Shown: piece after piece, positions 45,968 to 56,815 of the stretch
Numbering within the stretch: the first letter of the stretch is position 1
How the letters are laid out: each line of letters begins with the position of its first letter
NCBI RefSeq assembly: GCF_954871325.1
Contig: NC_088777.1
Location: 22,111,366 to 22,175,365 of the forward strand
DNA: 64,000 nt
Reading direction: 5' to 3'
Source: Gordionus sp. m RMFG-2023
Taxonomy: Eukaryota; Nematomorpha; Gordioida; Chordodea; Parachordodidae
Translations under genes and position numbers: made by a program
The notes under the pieces: generated by a model
Told to the model about the DNA's origin: nothing
What the model saw: only the letters and a program-made list of their open reading frames with translations
Database searches by the model: none

Positions 45968-46756
45968 TAGGGCTGTGCCGATATTAAATATCGGATCGGT
46001 ACCGATATTTAGCGTTTTCCGAAAATATCGGATCGGGCTAATACCTGTAAAGAAACCGATCCGATCTTTTTACTTTTCTTTTTTTTGTTATTTTATTTTA
46101 TGTTATGTATATTTATTTTACATTATTATAATATTTTCTAAATAATTTTTTTAAATTTTATTTCTTTTTTAAAATAGATTTATAGTATTTTAAAAGTTTT
46201 TTTTATAAAAATAGAAAGGAACACCCAAAGTTTTATTTATTTTAAATATTTTCAAATAACGCTAATTTTTTTATTTATACTTTAAATAAAAGAATTTTTT
46301 TAAATATGATATCTGAATTATGGAAATATTTTACAAAAGACAATGATAATTTTGCAAAATGCGTTATCTGCGGAATCATCTGAGTCTGCCTTCAGTACAG
46401 CAGGAGATATAGATAGTTAATATCGTAGAAACTTATTCCCAGAAAATCTAGAGGCTCTCATATTTATTAAAAAAATCTAATATATTATAATTTTATATAT
46501 TAAATATTACAATTTTATAATTCCAACATAAAATGGATATATTATTAAATATATATTTTTTTATTATAGTCTTAATTGTAGAAATAAAAAAATTAAATTA
46601 TTCATAATTTGATTTTTTGCATAAAAAATATTGATTTCTTAATTACATTTGGTTCAAACGGGGGTGATTAAAAATCAGTAAAAATATCGGATCGGTTTTG
46701 AAGCAATATCGGAAAATATCGGATCGGTGAAAAATATGTGCATCGGCACAGTCCTA
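45968..46756 (+). mobile_element. Non-autonomous hAT, 789 bp, inside the 5' LTR
   Basis: The ends are TAGGGCTGTGCCGATATT and GCATCGGCACAGTCCTA. The 8-bp duplication ATTAATTG lies at 45960-45967 and 46757-46764. The other LTR shows the empty site. A relic at about 46380-46480 reads SAFSTAGDIDS and NLFPENLEALIFIKK, the hAT dimerisation domain. A truncated copy is part of the chimera at 31885. Confidence 0.93.
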
Positions 46757-47898
46757 ATTAATTGTATTCAACTTTATTGTTAAATGTGTATGAAATTGAT
46801 GCATTTAGATTGATTTTGTAAAAGATATATAAACTAAAGTACAAAATATATTAAAGCAGTTAAAAATATAATAAATTGTTCAATAATAGCCAAATATGTC
46901 ATTGGCGCAGTTTCAAATAAAGAAATTTAATATAAAGGAGTGCGAGATGGAAGTTTATTTATCAAAGATGAAATTCATTTTTAAAATGTCAAAATAGAAG
47001 ACAAAAAATAGTTTTCATTACAAATATTGGATTAGGAATTTATTCAAAATTATTTACTTTGAGTTTACCGAAGACATTAGATGAAATATCATACGATGAT
47101 ATGATTAAATTTTAAAAATTATTACCAGAAGAAAACGAGTTTTATGCTAGAGGATATTTTTCCAAAACAGAACAATAAAAAGGAGATACGATTACAGAAT
47201 ATATAAATAAATTAAAGATAAAAGCAAATACGTATGATTTTAAAGAGATGTATAATACAGTATTGCGGGATAAATTAGTGTCGGGAATTACGAATGAAAA
47301 AATATTAATGAAATTAATCAACACTCCAAACTTGATTTGGGAAAGGGCTGTTCAAATCGCTACCTAAATGGAAATAACGGAAATGATTTCGTATAAAAAA
47401 TTATCTGCAGGAAAGGAGATAAAATTGCAAAAACAGTGACAAGGGGGCAGCACGACAAGTATAAACCAATATCAAAAATTATTTGTTATTGTTGTGGATT
47501 ATAAGACCACATAAATCTTAATCCAAATTTAAATGCAATTTGTCATAATTGTGGAATAAAAGGACATTTACACAAAGTATGCAGAAGGAATCGTGGTAAG
47601 AAAGAATATATTCGAACGATAGATGTCCCAGAAAAGGAGCGAGAAAGTTTTAAGGATTGGGATTCTCCAGAGGAGTTGCGGAAAAAATTTGAGGTGAAAT
47701 TATTGATAGATAAAATATATATTAATTTTTTAACTGACATAGGATCGGCAGTCTCCATTTTGAATATAGAAGACGTTTATTGTTTAAAATACCAGTAGCA
47801 AAAACGGATATTATTTTAAAATGTTATAATAATGTAATGATCGATATTCTAGATAAATGTATATTACCTAGTACTGTAAACATTTCTAAAAAAATCTA

Positions 47899-48345
47899 AC
47901 GCGTTCACGTTCACTTTCAAAAGAACGTGTACGCGTTTCGTTCAAAATTTTATGATAAATTCTTTTAAAAATTTAATTTAATATAAATAAATGTCGTATA
48001 TTTTTTAAGACAATATATTAGCCATATTAAAAAATAATATAGTTTTATTTGATAATATAGTTAAAACAATATAATATAGTGAATAAAAAGATATTTTTAT
48101 TTACAAAAAATTTTTCTTATTAATTTTTAATAACACTTGTTTTTCAAGATTTTCATCCAATAGACAGGAACGCTTGGCAGTTAATACGGCATTAGCTATA
48201 CTAAAAACGCGCTCTACATGCAGATGAGGGGATTGCAGTTTTATACTTAATAAACAACTCTTTTAAAGAGAAGAATTTATTAAAAACATTTATTGTTTTG
48301 TCCTTTGCTTCAATAAATTGAGATAAGTTATCCTCCTCCAATCCT
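47899..48345 (-). mobile_element. hAT fragment inside the LTR fossil
   Basis: It matches 54541-54893 and the AACGCGTTC-rich end at 55575-55711. The minus strand carries a hAT dimerisation relic (about 48150-48215). Both element ends are incomplete. Confidence 0.7.
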
Positions 48346-49075
48346 CAATTATTAATTAGAAATGTATATAGTGGCCCATACCTCCCTAGAACTAAAGGAG
48401 AAGCAGAGCGGCTAGTACAAACTTTAAAAAACATAATGATTTAAAATACAAGATTTTCTGTTAAATTGTCGAAATACACCACAAATAACCAAAAAACAAT
48501 CACCAAGTACAATTATGCTTAAATTTCAACCCATATGATCCTTACATTTAATAAAACCAATTTATCCTCATCTATACATACACCAGTTACCAGGTTTTTT
48601 TTTATATATAAATGAGAAAATATATGCAAAAGACTTTTAAAAAGATATTTGGATTCCAGGTATCATCGTTAAAAGAACAGGACCAATGTTTTTAGCTGAG
48701 ACCAAATAAGGTTTATGGAGAAGACATATTAATCAGTTAAAACATAGGTGACAATTATGATTAAAAAATAGAGAGGGAGGAAGAGAAGGAGAAACGATGC
48801 AAAATACACCATGAATGAATGTATTTGATCCTATACAAAACTCGATAGCCAAAGACATTGATTATAAATGGTAAGAAAATTATTTATACCATTCCAAATT
48901 GAGAGCCCAAAAAGGAGAGAATAGATGTAATAGAATCAATTAACCTTAAAGGTAATTTATATATGATTAATTGATGTATTGAGATTGATTTTGTAAAAGA
49001 TAAAACTGTACAAAATATATTAAAGCAGTTAAAAATATAATAAATTGTTCAATAATAGTAAAACATGTCACATTT

Positions 49076-49280
49076 AAAACTCAAATCCTCACTAACTGTG
49101 CTGTTAACTTGGGTCATAAATTTAATATTTAAATAAATAAATTGTGGATTTACATTTAAAATTTAATTTATGATAAAAAATAATGAAACTTTACTAAAAT
49201 ATAAATACTATCTAAAATATCTATATAAATATAAAAAGTATTTAAATTTTAAATACAGTACATGTTAATGCCCAACCCTG
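49076..49280. mobile_element. hAT right-end fragment
   Basis: It ends GCCCAACCCTG at 49280, the complement of CAGGGTTGGGC. TATTTAAATTTT-type subterminal DNA precedes it. The left end was not found. Confidence 0.4.
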
Positions 49281-49444
49281 CTAACAAAAAATCAAAAAAA
49301 AAAGTTTATGAATTATATTCAGTTTGTCTAAATATTACATTATAAATTCTAAAAAAATATACATGATAATTTTTTAAAATTCTGATTCTTTAATTTAATT
49401 AAGAACTTTATAATAGGAATAGTTTGTTATAAAACAATTCAAAT

Positions 49445-49711
49445 TTACTTTGATATCTCTGGCACTGAATAATAAGATGTTGAGGTAAATTGAGGGTTAA
49501 TATCTTTAGATATATCAATAAAGTTATGTAATTTGTTATCCATCATAACATTATATTTTTCCAAATTTACCATTTCAATCTTTGACTTTAAAAAATTAAA
49601 ATTCTTTTGAACATAATTTAATATGTCATCTTCGCATTCCTTGGGTTAACTTGTTATCTACCAATAGAAAATAAAATGTACCTGAAAACATTTTTCAACA
49701 TCGCTACTCAT
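49445..49711 (-). CDS. Small spliced gene, 74-residue helical protein, unidentified
   Basis: The ATG at 49711-49709 starts MSSDVEKCFQ (49682-49711). A 42-bp GT-AG intron (49640-49681) follows, then a 65-codon exon (49445-49639) with no stop until the TAA at 49445-49447. The protein reads ECEDDILNYVQKNFNFLKSK, IEMVNLEKYNVMMDNKLHNF, IDISKDINPQF, ending SVPEISK. It looks like one or two amphipathic helices or a coiled coil, with no signal peptide or membrane segment. In the same frame upstream, after a TAA, lies DNHLSVFKKTPMPGSS, so this may instead be the last exon of a longer, damaged gene (see 50109-50776). I do not recognise the family. Confidence 0.55.
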
Positions 49712-50108
49712 TTCTTAACTTGATCCAGGCATTGGAGTTTTCTTAAAAACAGACAAATGATTATCTGTCACATGCCATGATGAGGCGATATGATGTCAAA
49801 TAAAATATTTCCAGTAATTAACGAAAAAATTGATATGAATATTATTGCAGATGTTAGAATAAAAAATATTACACATTTTTACAATTATATATTTATTAAA
49901 TATTGATTTTTGCTATCGAATTGCAAAGGGATCGTTTGATTTTCAATCAGAGACGTCGTTAGTTAGGTGCTTTGGTTCAAAATTATATCCAATATTTAAA
50001 AAATGGATTAGCGCTCTATATTTTTTTTATCACATTAGTAATAAAATCTATTTATAATTATTTAATATTCTTTTATTAGATAATCCTACAGATTAAAATA
50101 AAACCAAC

Positions 50109-50776
50109 TTATAGAATCAGTGACAAAACATAAAATCTGCCCAATTTTAGGTCTATTCTGAAAGAATTTTAGCACTTGCTTCTCAATCTTTTGGTTCATG
50201 GAAAATATTTTTTGAGAAATTTCTTTTTAAGTAATGATATAATGGGAGAGAAATAACTGTTGTTTAAACCACCATAGGTTTAAGAAAACCTATTTGTTCA
50301 TGTCTGCTGAAATGCATACCTAACTCCGCCAACCGTATCTCCTATTGTAATAAGCAAGGAGAGAACTTAAATATAGTTAAATTGGTTGATGAAAGTAAAA
50401 TGATCAAGGTGTCAAAACAAGGAAAATAAGTTGGAAGAACAAAATGAATAGATTAGATTTTTTTTAGTTAATTGCAAATATATCACAACTGATTTATATC
50501 AGGTATCACCAAATAGGCTAACATACATCACTCAAAAAGACTGTTACTAATTGAAAAGGATTTTCTTTAATTATAATTACGAATAGATTGAATAATTAAT
50601 TAAAGCTCAAGCAATTTTTTGCCTTCCTTGTAATATCTAAAACAAACAATGGTAAATTAATCTATCAAAATTGGAACAAAGTTCTTCTATTAAGAGTCCT
50701 TGAGAAACATTAATTGCAGAAAACATAAAAGAAGAGGATTCTAAGACTAAAATATTTTTCCAATTTTTTTTATAAG
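50109..50776 (-). CDS. Exon-like pieces of an unrecognised minus-strand gene
   Basis: Three open pieces have plausible splice borders. 50649-50776 reads KKNWKNILVLESSSFMFSA then INVSQGLLIEELCSNFDRLI. 50290-50341 reads EIRLAELGMHFSRHEQI. 50109-50222 reads SQKIFSMNQKIEKQVLKFF then QNRPKIGQILCFVTDSI. The second and third join in phase across a 67-bp intron; the first does not join cleanly. The composition is protein-like and non-repetitive. It may belong with 49445-49711, and a DUF659 hAT sits about 145 bp upstream at 50922. No family was recognised. Confidence 0.4.
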
Positions 50777-51129
50777 CTAATTAACAAATTTAAATAAAAT
50801 TTAAATCAAGATAGCAATTTTAATTTTCTTCCATAAAAAATTAAAACTTTATTGGCAAACAATATTACCAAAATGGGATTAGTAATTGAATTGAGATTGT
50901 TAAAAATTTATTTGTTAAAAGTAGCTAGAGATGTAAAGGTAGGGAAATTTCCCTGGAAATAACGAGAAAATTCCGGGAAAATTTCTCAGGGATCCTAAAT
51001 TTTCCCTTAATATAAATATAATATTTTATTGCAAAAATTATGATTTATATTTTATAAAATATAATATTTTAATTCAAAAATTATGATTTTTAATTTATAA
51101 TTTAAATTTCATAATTATGACTCCAGAAC

Positions 51130-52560
51130 CCATTTTCTTTAAATCCATTTATACAGGATCTAGTGCTAACATTGGTGATTATATCGCATCTGAGCTGATC
51201 ATGGTAATTGAAGAAATTGGTATTAAAAAATTTATCTCACTAGTAAATGATGCTGCAATGAATATGAAAAAGGCCTGAAAATATATTTATATTGAATGCT
51301 TTTAATGTGCCCAACATGGCTTGAATCTGGTCATTAAAGATTTAGGCTGCATTCAAAGTGGAGACGGATCCGTTTTTTACATCCGTTCCGTCAAAAGTCA
51401 ATCTCATTAAAAATGATATATATATATATATTGATTTTCATTTTTAAAAAATTATAGTAACGTTATAACGCTCTATAAAATTTGCCGGATAAAAAAGTCA
51501 AGATGTAATGACTTCAAAATTTGCCGGATTTGTTTTTAAGACGGAAGATATCGGAACGGACGCACTTTGAACATATATAACATTTTTAATGAGATTGACC
51601 TTTAACGGAATGGATGTAAAAAACGGATCCGTCACCACTTTGAATGCAGCCTTAGGCCAAATATATTTTATTAAAAAGATCATCAAAAAAACTAAACAAA
51701 TAATTAAGTATAAAAAAATTTAATCGTATTTTATTGGTTACTTTTAAAGAAAGACAATTATTGAAAGGATATAAATCTTCCTTAAAAAATCCAAGTCCGA
51801 CAAGATGGAGAAGTTTTGTTATAATGTTGCAAAGTTTAGTGAAAAATAAGGAAGTTTTGCAAGAAATTGCCACTTCAAGTTTATTTATATATAAACAAGA
51901 AGGCGTATTATATTGGACAGAGAAGGATACTGACTTTTTTGGAATTTATTTATAACAAAATTATAATTGTAGAATCGGATACAGCGGTATTATCTAATGT
52001 ACTATAAATATTTTGTGATTAAAAGATAAACTCAATTCATCAACTTTAATGAAAATGATTTGAAAAATGTTAAGATTCATATTAATATCATTATGTAACA
52101 AATCTTCAGAATCCTAGATATTATGGCGTGTTAACAGTAGCTTTAAATTTAATAAATATTATTTCAGGCCAAATTAATTGCGATATTGGAAAAATTATGA
52201 GTAATTTAGCAGAATATCCTTCAAAACAAGGTTTCTATAAGAGCTGGCATATGGGAGAGCTCAATCCATACTATACCACTCATATGGTGGAAAGGGTTTA
52301 AGTGACTAGTCAGAAAGAATCTGGTCAGCATTTGGAAAAATTCATTCAAAAACGAGAAATAGAATAAAAAATGAAAGAGTCGAGAAATTAATATCAATCA
52401 GGCATAACATACATTTAAAGGATCACACAAATACATCATGTTTGGGATATCATCAAAAGAGTTCAGATTTCGATTTATCAATATCAAATTATAATGATGA
52501 TATTTCAATTACATCCCATAAATATGATGATGCTATTTCATTAGCATCCCGTGAATTTTA
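51130..52560 (+). pseudogene. DUF659/hAT transposase, broken but with intact C-terminus
   Basis: It reads FFKSIYTGSSANIGDYIASE, IEEIGIKKFISLVNDAAMNM and AQHGLNLVIKDL in changing frames. After the nested MITE come SPTRWRSFVIMLQSLVKNKE (about 51800-51860) and a gap. The dimerisation domain from about 52315 is open to its stop at about 52560: ERIWSAFGKIHSKTRNRIKN then ERVEKLISIRHNIHL. These are the standard DUF659 blocks. Confidence 0.85.
51345..51651. mobile_element. PIF/Harbinger-type MITE, 307 bp, nested
   Basis: The termini GGCTGCATTCAAAGTGGAGA and ACCACTTTGAATGCAGCC are inverted over about 70 bp (CGGATCCGTTTTTTACATCC). TTA duplications lie at 51342-51344 and 51652-51654. It interrupts the hAT transposase just after its IKDL block. 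Confidence 0.92.
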
Positions 52561-52926
52561 AATGTAATTTATAATGTATGCTTATTGTAATTAATAAAGT
52601 TATTTAAAAAAATGAAATGTTTACATTATATTTTTGACTTTATTGTTTAGTTATTTTATTTTCCCTTAGTTCTCCAAATTTAATAAAGTTATTTAATAAA
52701 AAAATAAAAAGGCTAAAAGTGTATTTTATGGTTATTTCTATTTTCCGTTATTTCCCCAAATTTTCCCTTCCCCCCCCCCCCCCCAATTTTCCTTTTTTTC
52801 CCTTTTTTCCCCAATTTTCCTTTTTTCCCTTTTTTCCTCAATTTTCCTTTCCCTTTTTTCCCCAATTTTCCCGGGGAAATTTCCCCTGAACTAATTTCCC
52901 GGGAAATTTACATCTCTAGTTAAAAG

Positions 52927-53298
52927 TTTGTAAAATTATAAAGATTGTGTTACATCGGATTTTGTCAAATTTCTCTACATATACAAAAATGCATTTTCAA
53001 ATATTTAAATATTTTGTATCAATTTAGATCATCCTCACGGAGTTGTGAGTCAAATTTATCACCATTAATGAGAAATATTAAATTAGATAAAAGTTCGAGG
53101 AGTGATATAAAAGTTGAGTTGAACCCCCTGAAAAATTGGAAGAATCCACAAAATGTTTTATACCACTAATAAAAAAGCTAATTTAAGAATATTCACTAAA
53201 AGTGGTAATTTAAGATAATGTTAGCTAAGAAAGAGTAAGATAATTTTGGATAATGTTAGAAAAAGGATATTTGAGCCCCTGATATTATTAAGGCTAGT
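52927..53298. other. Possible exon DNA beyond the hAT
   Basis: The minus strand at about 53130-53020 is open after a good acceptor (CCAATTTTTCAG): GFNSTFISLLELLSNLIFLI then NGDKFDSQLREDD. It could be an upstream exon of the gene at 50109-50776, but I could not join them in phase. Confidence 0.3.
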
Positions 53299-53566
53299 GA
53301 CGCCCTTAATAAGAAAGGGTAACTTGATTTTATTAGGACATGGAAAATACATAACCGAAACTATTAATTTTGGAAATGTTTTCAAAGTATTTGAAATCTC
53401 AACTAAAATTATATTGTTAATGCTTAATTTTTGACGCCCTTAATAAGAAAGGGTAACTTGATTTTATTAGGACATGGAAAATTCATAACCGAAACTATTA
53501 ATTTTGGAAATGTTTTCAAAGTATTTGAAATCTCAACTAAAATTATATTGTTAATGCTTAATTTTT
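53299..53566 (+). repeat. Tandem duplication, 2 x 134 bp
   Basis: 53299-53432 is repeated at 53433-53566 with one visible mismatch (AAATACATA against AAATTCATA). Each copy starts GACGCCCTTAATAAG. Confidence 0.95.
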
Positions 53567-53569
53567 GTT

Positions 53570-54539
53570 AGTTTTATGCTCAATCATTGATCATAATATC
53601 AATTGTAATTAGTTATAAATATTTTCTAAATTACTTATATTTTATAATTGAATATTGAATCCCCAACAAATATTATACAAGCACAATTAAACTATGTCAA
53701 TACAATTTTATATTTGTAAAATCATTAAATCAACTTATTCTTCCAGCTTTAGATTAATTCTTATCTTCCATATAATTATATAAATATATTTGATTATTAT
53801 ATATTTTTATTATTTTTTAGATAAAATTGTTTATTTAAATTTTGTATTAAAATAATTTGAATATTTGTTCTATGGCATTGAAAAATCTCTTAATTGCCCT
53901 TCCAATATTTTTATGCCCCCCCCCCCACAATGGGTCAAACTAGAATCGGTCTGCATGAATTTCCTATTAGGTAAGCATTTGAAAAACTTTTTTTTTGTCA
54001 AACCATACAAAAATAAATATTTGTTAATAGTTTAATCAGAGAATTAAGAATTCACCACAACCAGTGAGCTACTTATATTTTTCATTATCGCTAAAAAAAT
54101 TATGAATGCAAGTTTTTATTATTTTTTTTAAGTTTTGTTAAATTGATTTTAGTTTTCCTTTTCAAATCATTCTCTCCTCCACATCAAACTTTCTTTAGCT
54201 AAATGATATATTTATTAAATTTTTATCAACACAATTGCAACATTAAACATTTTAAATTAATTATTGCTTTAAAAAAAAAAGAAAATATAAGGAAATATTT
54301 TCTTTCTCTTTTATTTAATAAAAAAGTAAGCATTTCTATTTTCCCCAACGCTTAATTCATTGTAAAAAACATAAGCAATTTTATATTTGGCTCTGCAAAA
54401 TTTTTTTTTTATTAACGTAATAAAAAAAATTACAACAAAAATATATCGGATTTTTTTTCTACATTTATTTTAAAAAAATAAGCAATTTTAAATTGTTCCT
54501 GTAAGTATATTTTTTTACGTAATAAAAATAATATTATTT
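53570..54539. other. AT-rich DNA, nothing recognised
   Basis: It has several poly-T and poly-C runs (C-run near 53919) and no coding match. Confidence 0.5.
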
Positions 54540-55711
54540 AACACAATATATTAGCCATATTAAAAAATAATTTAGTATTATTTTATAATACAATTATAAA
54601 TACAATATAAGTGAATAAAAAGATATGTTTATTATAAAAAAACATTCTTATTCATTATTAATAACAATTGTTTTTAAAAATTTTATCCGATAGACATGAA
54701 CGCTTGGCAATTAATACGGTATTAGCTATACTTAAAACGCGCTCTACAGGGGTAGATGAGGGGATTGCGGTATTATACTTAATAAACAACTCTTTTAATT
54801 AACGAGAGGAATTTATTAAAAACATTTATTGCTTTGTCCTTTGCTTCAATAAATTGAGATAAGTTATCATCCTCCAATCCATCCTCTACTTCCTCGCTTT
54901 ATATTAAATATTTTTATAAAAATATTACATTTGTCATTTATAGCATTTTAATATTATAAATAAAAATATAAAATAAAGAAATCATTTTTATAACTTTTAT
55001 ATATCATATAAAAGTTAATTATTTCTACAATATAAAAATTTATAATTTAAATTGTGTTCAACAATTAAAATAATAGTATTTAGATCTTAATTTTAAAAAA
55101 TGACATTAAAAATAAATTCTAAATGATATCAACCTCTATGTATATAATATATAAAAACAATCTAAAATAAATTGTTAACTGGCTACTTAGTTATATTGTA
55201 TAAAATAAAATAATTAATATTACAATCAAATGTCGTTTTAAATTGGAGCTGAAGATTTTGAAACTGATATAAGACTTTTTAGGCACATTTTATATTTGGT
55301 AAGTATTGAATTATGTCCTCCAATATAGGATGTTTTATCATATTAGGTCTATGGTGATGTTTAATTATCTGATTTTGAATTTTCAGAATCAGATGATGAA
55401 ATAATAATATCCATGTTTATGTTAATCTATTAAATTAATAAAATAATGGCTTGTTAATAAAATTGAAATGTTAAAAAGGAAAAAAAGCTGATTAAATAAT
55501 ATACAAGACTTTTTTCTTAAAAAATTGTATTAATATTAAATTTTTCAAATAAAATAATAAAAAGTGTTTTTAAAATTGAACGAACATTAATTTCGAACGC
55601 GTTCGTGGAAAAAAAGGAACGCGGTCACGTTCAAAGTTTGTCAAAAATAAAAGGAACGCCGTTCATCATTTTTTTTCAAAAAAAACAAACTTCGTTCACT
55701 AACAGCACTAA
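54540..55711 (-). mobile_element. hAT remnant with AACGCGTTC-rich end
   Basis: The right end reads TTCGTTCACTAACAGCACTA (to 55711), with ACGCGTTC/GAACGC words just inside. A minus-strand relic near 54700-54760 reads SIANTVLIAKRSCLSD, the hAT dimerisation domain. It shares about 350 bp with the fragment at 47899-48345. The left end is not clear. Confidence 0.65.
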
Positions 55712-56250
55712 GTAAAAATAATATTCATTTTTTTAACCTAGTAAAAATAACAATAATTTTTTAAGACAGTAAAATTAATATTAATTTTTTTAGGTTAAAA
55801 TAATAACTTAATAAAAAATAGTATTAATCTTATTTTAACGTAGATATATTTTTTTAACATAACATAACATAAAGATTAGATCAATTCTATTTAAGATTTT
55901 TTAAGGAAAACAATGCTTTTCTTGCATCTGTAGACGCTTCATCCGGCTGATACAGTGGCAGGATTCAAATATAAATTTAATTAAAAATATTTTTTCTTAA
56001 CTTTAATTCTTACTTTTTTCATTCACATAATGTTATATTGCAAACTTTTTTATATCACTTGATCTCTATTGTTATAATATTTTATGGATCTCTTATCCAA
56101 GCTATATCCTAAAATAATATTGTATAAAGCTAAAATTTTATATAGAAAATAATATAATGTAACCTTAGATTATTAAAGGAAAATGAAATAAAATATTATA
56201 TAAAATGTAATAATATCATAAATGAAATAAAAAAGAGTAAAATATAATGG
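55712..56250. other. AT-rich DNA, nothing recognised
   Basis: Short imperfect TAAAAATAA-type repeats only. Confidence 0.45.
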
Positions 56251-56815
56251 CTCCACATCATTACAGAGAAACCATTACAGAGAATGTATTTTACAGAGAA
56301 ACTTTTATAGAGAAAACAAAAATAGAGAATGCACTTATAGAGAAAACAATTATAGAGAATGTCGTTTATAGAGAAAATTTTATAGAGAAAGTTTTATATA
56401 AGAGAATGCACTTATAGAGATGACAATTATAGAGAATGTCGTTTATAGAGAATAATTTTATAGAGAATAATTTTACAGAGAATGATTTTACAGAGAATGA
56501 TTTTATAGAGAATGATTTTACAGAGAATGATTTTATAGAGAATGATTTTACAGAGAATGATTTTATAGAGAATGATTTTACAGAGAATGATTTTATAGAG
56601 AATGTATTTTATAGAGAATTATTTTATAATGAATGTATTTTATAGAATTATTTTATAAAGAATGTATTATATAGGGAATTATTTTATAGAGAATTATTTT
56701 ATAATGAATGTATTTTATAGAATTATTTTATAAAGAATATTATTTTATAGAGATTTAATTTATAAAGAATTTTATTTAAGAATATGATTATTTTATAAAA
56801 AATGTTATTTATAGT
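56251..56815 (+). repeat. 15-bp minisatellite (ATAGAGAATGATTTT)
   Basis: The core at 56436-56610 is regular, alternating ATAGAG and ACAGAG every second unit (a 30-bp higher-order unit). The flanks are degenerate, with 12-20 bp units. One frame is open for 69 codons and encodes a five-residue repeat (F-T/I-E-N-D), but this follows from the repeat length and is not evidence of a gene. Confidence 0.95.

Larger units (their letters stand above)
45919..49070 (+). mobile_element. Ty3/Gypsy LTR retrotransposon fossil (K02A2.6-like), old
   Basis: The LTRs are 45919-46901 (about 186 bp once a nested hAT is removed) and 48926-49070 (145 bp). Both start TGTAATAGAATC and end TGTCA. The 5-bp duplication CATTT lies at 45914-45918 and 49071-49075. 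A primer-binding-like TTGGCGCAG follows the first LTR, and a purine tract precedes the second. Between them are remains of gag, a zinc knuckle and a protease region, then a hAT fragment, then the end of the integrase. Most of pol is gone. It is badly broken in many places. The LTRs differ clearly, so it is old. Confidence 0.85.
50922..52918 (+). mobile_element. DUF659-type hAT transposon, 2.0 kb
   Basis: The 8-bp duplication GTTAAAAG lies at 50914-50921 and 52919-52926. The left end is TAGCTAGAGATGTAAAGG, apparently with four extra bases, and the right end is GGGAAATTTACATCTCTA. Inside both ends are GGGAAATTTCCC-type repeats, including a long TTTTCCC/CCCC tract at 52745-52880. A 307-bp Harbinger MITE is nested inside. 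Confidence 0.9.

Noticed and set aside
50252-50440. Plus-strand open frame reading KPICSCLLKCIPNSANRISY
   Set aside because: The minus strand over part of it has good splice sites and a more protein-like reading (RLAELGMHFSRHEQI), so I prefer that strand.
53246-53434. Plus-strand open frame of 62 codons
   Set aside because: It spans the start of a 134-bp tandem duplication and is open on both strands; no family match.
56251-56815. CRISPR array
   Set aside because: Units are directly adjacent without unique spacers; it is a minisatellite in a eukaryotic genome.
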